A stretch of DNA of 37,384 nt from Verrucomicrobiota bacterium (GCA_947454705.1 CANGKZ010000047.1:1-37384); one strand, 5' to 3'. Numbered from the stretch's first letter, positions 25,501-33,982 are shown. The notes: generated by a model not told the origin, from the letters alone. Made by a program: numbers and translations.

Positions 25501-25998
25501 TCCGGGCGCATCACCGATTCCATGTACGGCGTCGGCGTGCCGCTGCATCCCTCGCAGTTCATCGAAGCCCGCGGACTCCGTGCCGAACGCGGCCCCCTCG
25601 ATGGCGACGGACGCCGCAGTATTTACACCGCCTCGCGACGCAACTTCCTCCCGATGATGATGCTCGCCTTCGACACCCCGATTCCCTTCACCACCAACGG
25701 GCGTCGCAACGTGTCGAACGTTCCTGCGCAGATGCTCTTCCTGATGAACGATCCGTTCGTGCACCAGCAGGCCGAAGTCTGCGCTGAGCGGATCCGCAAG
25801 CAGATGCCCGGCGCCACCGCCGACGAACAGATCCAATCGCTGTTCCTCTCCTTCTTCAGTCGCCGGCCGACCGCGGCCGAACTCCAGCGCTGCCGCGCGG
25901 CGCTCCAGCGCAAGGCTCCGGACGAAGCCGGAACCGATGAACTCGCGGAACTCTGCCACGCCTTGTTCGGCGTGAAGGAGTTCGTGTACCTGCGTTGA
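22573..25998 (+). CDS. PSCyt1/PSCyt2(DUF1549)/PSD1(DUF1553) multidomain protein
   Basis: The 1141-residue product has a signal peptide (to about 27). The N-terminal planctomycete-type cytochrome c domain carries CVTCH at 50-54 (FERSIRPLFVDHCVTCHG, part: FVDHCVTCHG). DUF1549 follows from ~175 (SMVDRFIVARL, FGERWARHWMDLMRYAES) with a second haem-like motif CARCHDHKFD at 362-371. A beta-sandwich insert of ~230 residues (about 530-720) resembles a carbohydrate- or ligand-binding domain. DUF1553 forms the C-terminal third (RRELADVLTSPDNTLVSRVMVNRVWHHLFG, part: NRVWHHLFGRGIV; then TTNGRRNVSNVPAQ and MNDPFVHQQA). These proteins are exported and always paired with a DUF1501 protein; they are thought to serve in extracytoplasmic polysaccharide or redox metabolism, without biochemical proof. 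The partner starts 16 bp downstream. Confidence 0.92.
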   Translation: MPSRFPCRRSFWPLWMGLLAWCARVHGATEPVRDSELFERSIRPLFVDHCVTCHGPSANPGGGLRLDTAENATRGGMNGPAWNVKSPDSSAVLQVLTGPHPSAGGKRLTGLPHSAASDLKRWITAGAAWPAPVANNGGARGDFPMAERKARLPWIWQRPVASTPPIAQTPAGSASMVDRFIVARLQKEGLKPAPPVAPSLWLRRIHFALTGLPPSIADIAAFEADPSPAARERVVDRLLASPRFGERWARHWMDLMRYAESRGHEGDYVIPSAFEYRDYLIRALNADVPYDQLVREHLAGDLLKTPRTNPVDGFNESVIGTGWAFLGEEIHAPVDTRQDECDRTDNRIDVLSKTFLGLTVSCARCHDHKFDAITQKDYYALAGFFISSGYRQVRFETEAREVESARRLDTLHGESDRPLRSAVAAAQKPLLGHLDSVIRAAAGVAHRAGAVDASGALHYTATNRFPEAWTAHAAAEAQTASVPARWVEAWTLALLNAAQGRDPVLAPLAAAALKTAAPAPSAKAAAASNTALPTGARVLADYSGTKPSLWVTDGRAFGPGPSFAGDWILSAGKSGAPELRVATRTAAITDPVWSRVRPKFGTEPEPTLYGSWNRSGRVLRAPKQMLETGKVHYLVRGGGRVLASVDSQVLVTGPIHTVLVKEWPTSRDWRWVSHDLSDYAGHRVSLEFTPGPDADLELATIVESSVAPSNPTHPVADSLALALAQSDSSLKSAMQAWSTGLRNAGAAYASGDGAPVTLAWIDWQLSHPELFDERGGAQPEPLFTTLKVQLKARQAIEDSIPWESRTAPALVDGNGVDEFLLKRGSPARADAEVPRRYLEAISDSRGISSPHSSGRRELADVLTSPDNTLVSRVMVNRVWHHLFGRGIVPTVDNFGYLGERPSHPELLDTLAVQFVERDHWSIKRLIRSLVLTETFAMDSALTDPIAEEKDPDNRLLHRASLRRLEGEAIRDTILTVSGRITDSMYGVGVPLHPSQFIEARGLRAERGPLDGDGRRSIYTASRRNFLPMMMLAFDTPIPFTTNGRRNVSNVPAQMLFLMNDPFVHQQAEVCAERIRKQMPGATADEQIQSLFLSFFSRRPTAAELQRCRAALQRKAPDEAGTDELAELCHALFGVKEFVYLR

Positions 25999-26014
25999 TA
26001 CAAACCCTGATTCC

Positions 26015-27472
26015 ATGAACGACGCCCTTCTCAACGCGCACGCCGCCGGGATCCGCCCGCTGACCCGGCGCGACATGCTGCGCCAGTGCGCCTGCGGGTT
26101 TGCCGCCACTGCGTTTGCCGGGATGACCACCTCGCTCGCGCGGGCGGCCGCGGCCTCGGGCGCAGCCTCCGGAATGACCCCGCGCAAGCCCCACGCCGTG
26201 GCGCGCGCCAAGAACGTCATCTTTCTCTACATGGACGGCGGCGTGTCCCAGGTGGACAGCTTCGACTACAAGCCGATGCTCGAGAAACACCACGGCAAGG
26301 AGCCCCGCTCCGTCATGGGTCCGCTCGAGAAGACCCAGTTCAACAACATCGGACGCGTGATGAAATCGCACTGGTCCTTTGCCCGACGCGGGCAATCCGG
26401 CCAGTGGGTCAGCTCCCTCTTTCCACAGATCGGACAGGAAATCGACGAGCTCTGCTTCATCAAGTCGATGACCTCCAAGTTCCCGGAGCACACCAGCGCG
26501 AATTACTTCCTGCACTCCGGCACCGGGCTGCAGGGACGCCCCAGCATTGGGGCATGGGCCAGCTACGGACTCGGCACGGAGAACCAGAATGTGCCCGGAT
26601 TCGTGGTGTTGAACGGCGGTTTGATCCCGTCGGGCGGGCTCGACAATTTCAACAGCGGTTTCCTTCCTGCGACCTACCAGGCCTCCATTCTCGAAGCCAA
26701 GGATCCGCCCCTGCTGAACATCCGCCCGATGGAAAAAGCCGCGGGCCTGCAGCGTGCCAAGATGGACCTGATCCACGAGCTGGATCTGGAGACCTCGCGA
26801 TTGTCGGGGCATCCCGATGCGCTGGAATCTGCCATCGCCAACCACGAGCTCGCGGGCCGGATGCAGCTGGAGGTGCCCGACCTGATGTCGATCCAGGGCG
26901 AATCCGAAGCCACCAAGAAACTCTACGGACTCGATTCCGACTTCGAACCCACGCGCATCTACGGACGCCAGTGCCTGATCGCCCGGCGTCTCGTCGAACG
27001 CGGCGTCCGCTTTGTCGAACTCACCTGCCCGCGCGTCGGTGGTGCGGATCGTTGGGACGCCCACAGCGGACTGCTTCAAAACCACGGCCAAAACGCCCGT
27101 GCGGTCGATCAACCCATCCGCGCGCTTCTCGTCGATTTGCGCGCCCGCGGGTTGCTCGACGAGACCTTGGTGGTGTTCTCCGGTGAATTCGGCCGCACCC
27201 CGTTTGCCCAGGGCGGCGATGGACGCGACCACAACCAGTTCGCCTTCACCGCCTGGATGGCCGGCGGAGGATGCCGTGCCGGCACTTCGATCGGTGGCAC
27301 CGATGAATGGGGCTACAAGGCGATCGATCGTCCCTTCGAGATGCACGATCTCCACGCCACCCTGCTGCACCTGCTCGGGCTCGACCACACCCGCCTCACC
27401 TACCGTTTCGGCGGCCGCGACCTGCGCCTCACCGACGTCTTCGGCGACGTCATCACCGAAGCCGTGGGTTGA
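26015..27472 (+). CDS. DUF1501 protein with Tat signal (sulfatase/phosphatase-like fold)
   Basis: The 485-residue product is the obligate neighbour of PSD1 proteins. The N-terminus has a twin-arginine signal (LTRRDMLRQCACGFAA, about 16-31), so it is exported folded, possibly with a bound metal. The core resembles alkaline-phosphatase/sulfatase folds: VIFLYMDGGVSQVDSFDYKP (part: FLYMDGGVSQVDSFD), GKEPRSVMGP, FPEHTSANYFLHSGTG, VVFSGEFGRTPFAQGGDGRDHNQ (part: GEFGRTPFAQGGDGRDHN) and HDLHATLLHLLGLDH. The Asp/His residues in these motifs are those expected for a two-metal site. No formylglycine Cys motif is present. The function in the family is not established; co-occurrence suggests it acts with the cytochrome-bearing PSD1 protein in the periplasm. 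Confidence 0.92.
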   Translation: MNDALLNAHAAGIRPLTRRDMLRQCACGFAATAFAGMTTSLARAAAASGAASGMTPRKPHAVARAKNVIFLYMDGGVSQVDSFDYKPMLEKHHGKEPRSVMGPLEKTQFNNIGRVMKSHWSFARRGQSGQWVSSLFPQIGQEIDELCFIKSMTSKFPEHTSANYFLHSGTGLQGRPSIGAWASYGLGTENQNVPGFVVLNGGLIPSGGLDNFNSGFLPATYQASILEAKDPPLLNIRPMEKAAGLQRAKMDLIHELDLETSRLSGHPDALESAIANHELAGRMQLEVPDLMSIQGESEATKKLYGLDSDFEPTRIYGRQCLIARRLVERGVRFVELTCPRVGGADRWDAHSGLLQNHGQNARAVDQPIRALLVDLRARGLLDETLVVFSGEFGRTPFAQGGDGRDHNQFAFTAWMAGGGCRAGTSIGGTDEWGYKAIDRPFEMHDLHATLLHLLGLDHTRLTYRFGGRDLRLTDVFGDVITEAVG

Positions 27473-27491
27473 TCTGATCGCGAGAAGGTTC

Positions 27492-27635
27492 AACCACAGA
27501 TGGACACAGATTCACACAGATGACGGGGGCAATGAAACGGTCGAAAGAGGGCAACTTCCTTCAGCTGCTGCGTGAATCACAGTTCGCTTCGGTTCGCGCA
27601 TTTTGATCTGTGTTCATCCGTGTCCATCTGTGGTT
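27492..27635. repeat. 144-bp element with 30-bp inverted arms, copy 2
   Basis: Arms 27492-27521 and 27606-27635 are the same sequences as in copy 1 (22306-22449). The interior is again 84 bp, similar only at its beginning (GGGGGCA). It lies between the DUF1501 gene and the sulfatase gene, 80 bp ahead of the latter's ATG. Confidence 0.88.
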
Positions 27636-27714
27636 GCTCGCTCCTTCGAGAGCCTGATTTAGTTCGATCGGATCTACGTCAGCACAAGCATTTCACCGCA
27701 CTCTGATTCAACCC

Positions 27715-29196
27715 ATGCGCGTCTCCGCTGTTTTCCTGCGTTGCCTGAGTGTTCTTGCTTTGAGTTTTGCCGCACTCCAGGCCACGGCGGCCGCAGCCGC
27801 GCCGGAGAAGCGTCCGCCGAATGTGGTCGTCATCTTCACCGACGATCAGGGGTATCAGGATGTCGGCTGCTTCGGAGCCAAGGGCATCCGCACTCCCAAT
27901 CTCGACCGCATGGCCGCCGAGGGGATGCGGTTCACCGATTTCTACGCCGCCCAGGCGGTGTGTTCCGCATCGCGCGCCGCACTGCTCACCGGCTGCTATC
28001 CCAATCGCATCGGCATCCTCGGAGCCCTGTTTCCAAAATCAAAAATCGGGATTCATTCCAACGAGATGACCATCCCAATGCTGCTGAAGTCGCGCGGCTA
28101 CTCGACCGCCATGTTCGGCAAGTGGCACCTCGGTGATTCGCCGGAGTTTCTCCCCACGCGACACGGCTTCGATGAGTACTACGGCCTCCCGTACTCCAAC
28201 GACATGCGGCCGAAGCATCCGAACACGAATTTCAATTTCCCGCCGCTGCCCGTGATCGAGGCTGACCGTGTCATCGCCACCAACCCCGATCAAAGCCGCC
28301 TCACCGGCACCTACACCGATCGCGCCATCCGCTTCATCGAGGCGCATCGCGACACGCCATTCTTTCTCTACGTTGCCCACAACATGCCGCACGTGCCCCT
28401 GTATGCGAGCGAGCGATTTCGCGGACGCTCCCAGCGCGGACTCTATGGCGATGTGATTGAAGAGATCGACGACTCCGTGGGACGCATTTTGCAAACGCTG
28501 CGTCAGCGCGGACTCGATCAAAGCACGCTCGTGATCTTCACCTCCGACAACGGCCCGTGGCTCGTGTACGGCGACCACGGCGGCAGCGCGGGTCCGCTGC
28601 GCGAGGGCAAGGGCACTAGCTTCGACGGCGGCATGCGCGAACCCTGCATTGCCTGGTGGCCAGGAAAAATCCCCGCCGGAACGGTCTGTCGCGAAGTCGC
28701 CGGAACCATTGACGTCCTTCCGACCATCGCCCGAATCACCGGCACCCCGCTGCCGGCCGACCGGGTGATCGATGGACGCGACCTCTCGCCGCTGCTGTTC
28801 GGCACCCGGGGCGCGCGGTCGCCGCATGACGCGTTCTTCTTCTACTGGGACCGCGAACTCCAGGGCGTGCGCAGCGGTCCGTGGAAACTCCACTTTCCCC
28901 ACTCCTATCCCAAGCCCGTGGTCTTTGGAAAAGAAGGCCTGCCTGGCCGCGCGACGACGCAAAAGATTGGTCCCGCGTTGTATCATCTGGACTCCGACCC
29001 CGGCGAAACGCGCGACGTGGCCGCGAATCATCCGGCCGTCGTTCGACGCCTCGAAGCCCTTGCCGAGGCCTGTCGCGACGATCTGGGCGACAGCCGCACC
29101 GGCCGCGCGGGACGCCGCGTCCGCGAACCCGGCCGACTCGAAAACCCCACCGGTCCCCTGCCCGCTCAGGCTTCGACGCCGACTTTGACTCCATGA
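27715..29196 (+). CDS. Secreted type I sulfatase (arylsulfatase family)
   Basis: The 493-residue product has a signal peptide (cleavage in the Ala-rich stretch near residue 29) and begins PPNVVVIFTDDQGYQDVGC, whose Asp pair D43-D44 binds calcium. The signature CSASRAALLTG starts at C83; this Cys is converted to formylglycine, the catalytic aldehyde hydrate. GKWHLG, HNMPHVPL and FTSDNGPW carry the remaining metal and sulfate ligands. The C-terminal domain (LYHLDSDPGETRDVA) is typical of arylsulfatases acting on carbohydrate sulfate esters. The stop overlaps the start of the next gene by 4 bp; that gene encodes a formylglycine-generating enzyme, so enzyme and maturase are co-translated. The real sulfated substrate is unknown. 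Confidence 0.95.
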   Translation: MRVSAVFLRCLSVLALSFAALQATAAAAAPEKRPPNVVVIFTDDQGYQDVGCFGAKGIRTPNLDRMAAEGMRFTDFYAAQAVCSASRAALLTGCYPNRIGILGALFPKSKIGIHSNEMTIPMLLKSRGYSTAMFGKWHLGDSPEFLPTRHGFDEYYGLPYSNDMRPKHPNTNFNFPPLPVIEADRVIATNPDQSRLTGTYTDRAIRFIEAHRDTPFFLYVAHNMPHVPLYASERFRGRSQRGLYGDVIEEIDDSVGRILQTLRQRGLDQSTLVIFTSDNGPWLVYGDHGGSAGPLREGKGTSFDGGMREPCIAWWPGKIPAGTVCREVAGTIDVLPTIARITGTPLPADRVIDGRDLSPLLFGTRGARSPHDAFFFYWDRELQGVRSGPWKLHFPHSYPKPVVFGKEGLPGRATTQKIGPALYHLDSDPGETRDVAANHPAVVRRLEALAEACRDDLGDSRTGRAGRRVREPGRLENPTGPLPAQASTPTLTP

Positions 29197-30260
29197 ACAC
29201 CTCCACGCATCGGGTTGGATTGCCGCTGATCCTCGCCTCGCTCCTGAGCGCGACTTCACAGGCTGCAGAGCCGGCCCGCGCGGGAGTCGCCGCGAAGGAA
29301 ACCGTCCCGCCGGGAATGGTTCGAATCCCGGGCGGTGAATTCCGGATGGGCACCGAGGATCCTCGGGACAAGGTCTGCGGTGGACGCGAATCCATGGCCG
29401 ATGCGCGGCCCATTCACCGCGTTCGTGTGGATGCCTTCTGGATGGACGTCACCGAAGTCACCAACGCGGAGTTCCGCAAATTCGTGGACGCGACCCATTA
29501 CGTCACCGTCGCCGAGCGTCCGTTGAAGCCCGAGGATTTCCCTGGCGTTCCCAAGGACAAACTGGTGCCCGGATCCGTGGTGTTCACGCCACCCTCCGCG
29601 CCGGTTCCGCTCGATGATTTTCAACAATGGTGGAGCTACGTGCCGGGAACCAACTGGCGTCATCCGCAGGGTCCCACCTCGAACCTCGACGGCCGCGACG
29701 CCTACCCGGTGGTGCAGATCGCTTTTGAAGACGCCGAGGCCTATGCGAAATGGGCCGGAAAACGCCTTCCCACCGAGGCCGAGTGGGAATTCGCCGCCCG
29801 GGGCGGACTCAAGGACACCACCTACACCTGGGGCAACGAGCTCCGTCCGGAGGGTCGCTGGATGGCCAACATCTTCGAGGGACACTTCCCGGATCGCGAC
29901 ACCGGAGCGGATGGATTTGCCGGCATCGCGCCGGTCGGCCGGTATCCGGCGAACGGCTACGGACTGCGCGACATGGCGGGCAACGTGTGGGAGTGGTGCG
30001 CGGACTGGTACCGACCCGACTACTATCAAGTGCTTGCTGGTACGAAAGACGGCCTTGCGGTGAATCCAAAAGGCCCGGCCGACAGCTTCGACCCGCTCGA
30101 ACCGGGTGTACCAAAACGGGTCCACCGCGGCGGATCGTTTCTGTGTACGGACGAGTACTGCACGCGCTACATGGCGGGCACGCGCGGCAAAGGCGAACCC
30201 AGCACCGCCAGCAACCACCTCGGCTTCCGCTGCGTCCGCTCGATCCTCCCGGTGAAGTAG
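29193..30260 (+). CDS. Formylglycine-generating enzyme (SUMF1/FGE family)
   Basis: FGE oxidises the Cys in CxP/AxR of sulfatases to formylglycine using O2 and copper. The ATG at 29193 overlaps the sulfatase stop (ATGA); the 355-residue product has a signal peptide to about residue 25, so it would act outside the cytoplasm. Motifs: PPGMVRIPGGEFRMGT (about 39-54), VDAFWMDVTEVTNAEFRKFV (part: FWMDVTEVTNAEFRKF), YPVVQIAFEDAEAYAKWAGKRLPTEAEWEFAARGG (part: GKRLPTEAEWEFAARGG), GNVWEWCADWY and the C-terminal GGSFLC-x4-C (C318 and C323) with SNHLGFRCV. Both copper-binding cysteines of true FGEs, spaced five apart, are kept, unlike many SUMF1-domain paralogues. It is therefore likely a functional maturase for the adjacent sulfatase. 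Confidence 0.92.
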   Translation: MNTSTHRVGLPLILASLLSATSQAAEPARAGVAAKETVPPGMVRIPGGEFRMGTEDPRDKVCGGRESMADARPIHRVRVDAFWMDVTEVTNAEFRKFVDATHYVTVAERPLKPEDFPGVPKDKLVPGSVVFTPPSAPVPLDDFQQWWSYVPGTNWRHPQGPTSNLDGRDAYPVVQIAFEDAEAYAKWAGKRLPTEAEWEFAARGGLKDTTYTWGNELRPEGRWMANIFEGHFPDRDTGADGFAGIAPVGRYPANGYGLRDMAGNVWEWCADWYRPDYYQVLAGTKDGLAVNPKGPADSFDPLEPGVPKRVHRGGSFLCTDEYCTRYMAGTRGKGEPSTASNHLGFRCVRSILPVK

Positions 30261-30437
30261 GCGGCGGAGAACGGGAGGAGCTGGCAGATTGGAGATGGGA
30301 GATGGGGCGGCGAGCCGCAGAGAAATCAATCCCGCCGACATCCAGCAGCTAGCATCGCCCTATCTCCCAGCTTCCATCTCCCATCTGCTCCCTCTCCCTT
30401 CTCCGCGCCTCTGCGCCTCGGCAGTTAATCGAACCGG
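30261..30437. repeat. Mirror-image heptad arrays between convergent genes
   Basis: Heptads GGAGCTG, GCAGATT, GGAGATG, GGAGATG (about 30278-30305) are followed by CATCCAG-like units (about 30340-30356) and CTATCTC, CCAGCTT, CCATCTC, CCATCTG (about 30359-30386), then the GC module CTCCGCGCCTCTGCGCCTC (30400-30418). First and third arrays are approximate inverted copies. Confidence 0.65.
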
Positions 30438-32447
30438 TCAGCCTTCGTCCGAGCTGGTCAGCTTGGCGAGGACGCTCAGGTCCTCGAGCGTCGTGGTGTC
30501 GCCCTTGATCTCCACGCCGGCGGCCACCTGCTTCAGAAGACGGCGCATGATCTTTCCGGAACGCGTCTTCGGCAGCGCATCGGCAAAGCGGACATCATCC
30601 GGCTTGGCCACGGGACCAATCTCCTTGCCCACGTGATTCCGCAGCTCGTTCTTGAGCTCGGGGGTCGCCGTAACACCGGTCTTGAGCGTGACGAAGCACA
30701 CCAGCGCCTGGCCCTTGAGTTCGTCCGGCCGTCCTACGACCGCGGCCTCAGCCACGCTCGGGTGACTCACCAGCGCGCCTTCCACTTCGGCCGTGCCGAT
30801 GCGGTGACCGGCCACGTTGAGCACGTCGTCGATTCGGCCCACGATCCAGAAATACCCGTCCTTGTCCTGACGGCATCCGTCGCCGGTGAAGTACGAGCCC
30901 TTCACTTCGGTCCAGTAGGTTTCCTTGAACCGCTTCGGATCGCCCCAGATTCCCCGGAGCATCGAAGGCCACGGCTTGCGCACCACGAGCTTTCCGCTGG
31001 TGTTCTTGGGAACCGCCTTGCCCTTGTCATCCACCACCTCGGGATGAATGCCGAATAACGGCAGCGTGGCCGTACCAGGTTTGGTCGGGGTCGCGCCGGG
31101 CAGCGGCGAGATCATGATGCTGCCGGTCTCGGTCTGCCACCAGGTGTCCACGATCGGGCAGCGTCCGCCGCCGATGACCTTGTGGTACCACATCCAGGCT
31201 TCCGGATTGATGGGTTCGCCGACCGATCCCAGCAGGCGCAGCGAGCTGAGGTCGTGCTTCTTCGGCCAGTCCTCGCCCCACTTCATGAACGCGCGAATCG
31301 CGGTCGGTGCGGTGTAGAGAATGGTGACGCGATACTTCTCGATGATGCGCCAGAAACGATCCGGCTCGGGCCAGTTCGGGGCGCCTTCATACATCACCGC
31401 GGTCGCACCGTTGGCCAGCGGGCCGTACACAATGTAGCTGTGGCCGGTCACCCAGCCGACATCGGCGGTGCACCAGTACACATCTTCATCGCGCAGATCG
31501 AAGACGTACTTCGAAGTCATCTTCGCCCCGAGCAGGTAGCCCGCGGTCGAGTGCAGGATGCCCTTGGGTTTTCCGGTCGATCCGCTGGTGTACAGGATGA
31601 ACAGCGGCGCCTCGGAATCCATCTTGGCCGGCGGGCACTTGTCGTCCACGTAGTCCAGTTCGCGATGCCAGAAGACGTCGCGTCCCTCGGCCATGTGGAC
31701 TTCATTCCACGTGCGACGGAGCACGATCACCTTCTCAATCGTCGAGGTGAGCGACTTGCCATCGGCATCCTGGAGCTTGAGGGCGTCGTCCACGTTCTTC
31801 TTCAGCGGGACAACTGCGCCGCGGCGGTATCCACCATCGGCCGTGATCACCATCTTGGCGCCGGAGTCCTGGATGCGATCCGCGACCGACTGGGCGCTGA
31901 AGCCACCGAACACCACGCTGTGCACCGCGCCGATGCGCGTGCAGGCGAGCATGGAAATGGCGGCCTCGGGGACCATCGGCAGATACAGGATCACGCGATC
32001 GCCGCGGCCGATTCCGTTTCGCTTGAGCACATTGGCGAAACGGCAGACCTCGCGATGGAGCTGGGAGTAGGTGAGCACCCGTTCCTCACCCGGCTTGCCG
32101 TCGGTGGCGGGCTCGCCTTCCCAGATCAGCGCGGCCTTGTTGGCGTAGGGGGTGCCGAGCCAGCGGTCGAGGCAGTTGGCGGACACATTGAGTTGTCCGC
32201 CGATGAACCACTTGGCGAACGGTTCCTTCCACTGGAGGACCTTCTTGAAGGGCTTTTGCCAGACCAGTTCCGCCTTGGCCTGGGTGCCCCAGAACTTGTC
32301 GGGCTTGGTGACCGACTCGGTCCAGAGCTTCTTGTACTGGGCCATGCTCTGGATGTGGGCCTGGCCGGAGAATTCCTTCGACGGCTTGAAAATCCGGTTC
32401 TCCTGAAGCTGGGACGACGTGTTGTTGGGCGCAGCGGCTTTGCTCAT
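30438..32447 (-). CDS. acs: Acetyl-CoA synthetase (AMP-forming)
   Basis: This cytoplasmic enzyme activates acetate with ATP and CoA to acetyl-CoA. The 669-residue product is of family length. Motifs: the N-terminal ACAS_N region ([29 protein letters not shown]), [16 protein letters not shown], the adenylation P-loop [38 protein letters not shown] and the C-terminal SGKIMRR with the acetylatable catalytic Lys (about K632). All are intact. The ATG at 32447 is the natural start though no Shine-Dalgarno is seen. It stands alone, convergent with the FGE gene. Confidence 0.97.
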   Translation of the reverse strand: MSKAAAPNNTSSQLQENRIFKPSKEFSGQAHIQSMAQYKKLWTESVTKPDKFWGTQAKAELVWQKPFKKVLQWKEPFAKWFIGGQLNVSANCLDRWLGTPYANKAALIWEGEPATDGKPGEERVLTYSQLHREVCRFANVLKRNGIGRGDRVILYLPMVPEAAISMLACTRIGAVHSVVFGGFSAQSVADRIQDSGAKMVITADGGYRRGAVVPLKKNVDDALKLQDADGKSLTSTIEKVIVLRRTWNEVHMAEGRDVFWHRELDYVDDKCPPAKMDSEAPLFILYTSGSTGKPKGILHSTAGYLLGAKMTSKYVFDLRDEDVYWCTADVGWVTGHSYIVYGPLANGATAVMYEGAPNWPEPDRFWRIIEKYRVTILYTAPTAIRAFMKWGEDWPKKHDLSSLRLLGSVGEPINPEAWMWYHKVIGGGRCPIVDTWWQTETGSIMISPLPGATPTKPGTATLPLFGIHPEVVDDKGKAVPKNTSGKLVVRKPWPSMLRGIWGDPKRFKETYWTEVKGSYFTGDGCRQDKDGYFWIVGRIDDVLNVAGHRIGTAEVEGALVSHPSVAEAAVVGRPDELKGQALVCFVTLKTGVTATPELKNELRNHVGKEIGPVAKPDDVRFADALPKTRSGKIMRRLLKQVAAGVEIKGDTTTLEDLSVLAKLTSSDEG

Positions 32448-32690
32448 GACAATAGGAAAGGCAGGCCGGGAGATTGGAAACTCCCGCGGAACGAGTCAAC
32501 GATCTGGGCCGAAAACTATCGAACGGCTGCCGACATGGTGGCGGATGCGAAAAGCAAACCGCGGAGGCGCGGAGGCGCAGAGAATGCGGAGGAGACGACT
32601 GATACTGGAGATTCGATCCCAGCCTCACCAACTCTCGCGCATTCGCGCTTTGCCTTCTTCCTTTTGCCTTTTGCCTTTCGCCTCGGCGCG
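32448..32690. repeat. Repeat-containing gap upstream of acs
   Basis: It holds a GC module variant (AACCGCGGAGGCGCGGAGGCGC, about 32560-32582) and a heptad array TGCCTTC, TTCCTTT, TGCCTTT, TGCCTTT, CGCC (about 32651-32682) reaching the stop of the flavodoxin gene. The acs promoter must be here but is not evident. Confidence 0.6.
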
Positions 32691-33248
32691 TCAGTTCGCG
32701 CCGAGGCGGGTGTCGGGGTGCAGCACGGGATGGAGTTCCTTGCGGCCGTCGCAGAAGACCGCCGTCCATTCGGCCAAACGCCGCCCCAGCAGCTTGCATC
32801 CCGCAATCGCCACTTCATCGCGCGGCTCGCGCAGCGCCACCGCACCGTAATGCGCCGTGTGCAGCTTGGCCGAGTAGTCGGTCACGCCGAAGGTCAGGAA
32901 TCCGAAATTCATCAGCACGGTCAGAATCGACTGGCACGACAGCTCCATGCCCCCGCCCCATCCGCCGGCACTGCTGAAGGCGCATCCGATCTTTCCATCC
33001 ACCTTCATCCAGTGCGGTCCCATGGTCTCGTCCCAGAACCGCTTCATCTGCCAGGACAGAATCCCCATGTTGGTCGGACTCCCCACGGCAATGCCATCGC
33101 ACCACACCACGTCGTCGGGCGTCGCCTCGGCCACCGACCGGACCCGCACTTCGGTACCAGAAATGGAACGGGCTCCCTCGGCCACCAATTCGGCCATTTT
33201 GGCGACGTTTCCGGAGTTGGAATGAAACAGGACAAGAACTCGGCTCAT
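32691..33248 (-). CDS. WrbA-like flavodoxin, NAD(P)H:quinone oxidoreductase type
   Basis: The 185-residue cytoplasmic protein has a flavodoxin fold. The FMN phosphate loop is HSNSGNVAKMAELV (about 9-22). GSPTNMGILSWQMKRFWDE (about 57-75) and AFSSAGGWGGGME (about 90-102) match the FMN-contacting loops of WrbA, which reduces quinones by two electrons and protects against oxidative stress. The ending differs from E. coli WrbA, so I leave out the gene name. It may share a transcript with acs downstream (243 bp gap), but that gap is full of repeats. Confidence 0.85.
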   Translation of the reverse strand: MSRVLVLFHSNSGNVAKMAELVAEGARSISGTEVRVRSVAEATPDDVVWCDGIAVGSPTNMGILSWQMKRFWDETMGPHWMKVDGKIGCAFSSAGGWGGGMELSCQSILTVLMNFGFLTFGVTDYSAKLHTAHYGAVALREPRDEVAIAGCKLLGRRLAEWTAVFCDGRKELHPVLHPDTRLGAN

Positions 33249-33316
33249 GCGGGCCGCAGTGCATCAGGTTTGCGGGTTCTTGTCAGCCCACGGCCTTCGG
33301 TTAGCCTTTCGGTGCC

Positions 33317-33982
33317 ATGAATCTGAACCCGAATCCGAATCCGACCACGACCCCGACGTCCCGTTGTTCCCTGTTTTCCTCCGTGGCCGCAGCGGCGCTG
33401 CTTTCCAGTTCCGCCCTGCTCGCGGAATCGCCGTCGGCCAGCCTGTCCTCGCTGGCCAAGAGCTTCACCGCGGCCGCCGCCAAGCCGGCCGATCCCACCC
33501 TGGTCAGCGTCGGTGCCGACCTGACCTCCAAGCTGAAGTCGCTGGACTCCGTGCTCGGCGCCTCCGATGCCGTGAAGTCCCAGCTCACCGGCACCCTGCA
33601 ATCGCTCCTCGGCGGCAAGGATTCCGAGGCACTCGCCACGGTCTGCAAGATCGCGCAGGTCACCACGCTCACGCCGGAGCAGAAGGGCATCGCCAAGGAA
33701 ACCGCGAACCTCGCCGCCGCCTTCGTGGTGCAGCGCAACTTCGCGGCGTTGGAAGGCGCGAGTGGGGATGTGGCCACCGTCGTGAGCTCGCTGCGCAAGG
33801 GCGAACTCACCACCGCGGCTCCCGCGATTCAGCGCATCGCCAAGAACGCCAGCCTCACCGCGCCGCAAAAGCAGTTGATCGGATCCGTGGCCGACCAATA
33901 CGCGCCCGGACTGCGCAAGGCGAAGGATTCGCTGAAGAAGGGGCTCGACGGCATCCAGGGCCTCCCCGGATTGGGCAAGTGA
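33317..33982 (+). CDS. Secreted helical hypothetical protein with internal duplication
   Basis: The 221-residue product has an N-terminal Asn-Pro repeat (NPNPNP, from a 6-bp DNA repeat), then a signal peptide (about 18-36, ending SALLAE). The rest is Ala/Leu/Lys-rich and helical. Two segments look duplicated: KIAQVTTLTPEQKGIAKETA (about 112-131) and RIAKNASLTAPQKQLIGSVA (about 171-190), sharing IA-x4-LT-x2-QK. I do not recognise the family. It is followed 63 bp later by dapF. Similar small secreted helical proteins occur in Verrucomicrobia, but no function is known to me. Confidence 0.7.
   Translation: MNLNPNPNPTTTPTSRCSLFSSVAAAALLSSSALLAESPSASLSSLAKSFTAAAAKPADPTLVSVGADLTSKLKSLDSVLGASDAVKSQLTGTLQSLLGGKDSEALATVCKIAQVTTLTPEQKGIAKETANLAAAFVVQRNFAALEGASGDVATVVSSLRKGELTTAAPAIQRIAKNASLTAPQKQLIGSVADQYAPGLRKAKDSLKKGLDGIQGLPGLGK

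Noticed and set aside
24589-27493. Long minus-strand frames opposite PSD1 and DUF1501 (24589-26220 and 25856-27493)
   Set aside because: The plus-strand proteins are well-known families; these frames have no domain and unlikely composition.
30244-30279. 8-bp inverted repeat TCCTCCCG/CGGGAGGA at the end of the FGE gene as a terminator
   Set aside because: The loop is 20 nt, it overlaps the coding end, and there is no T tract.
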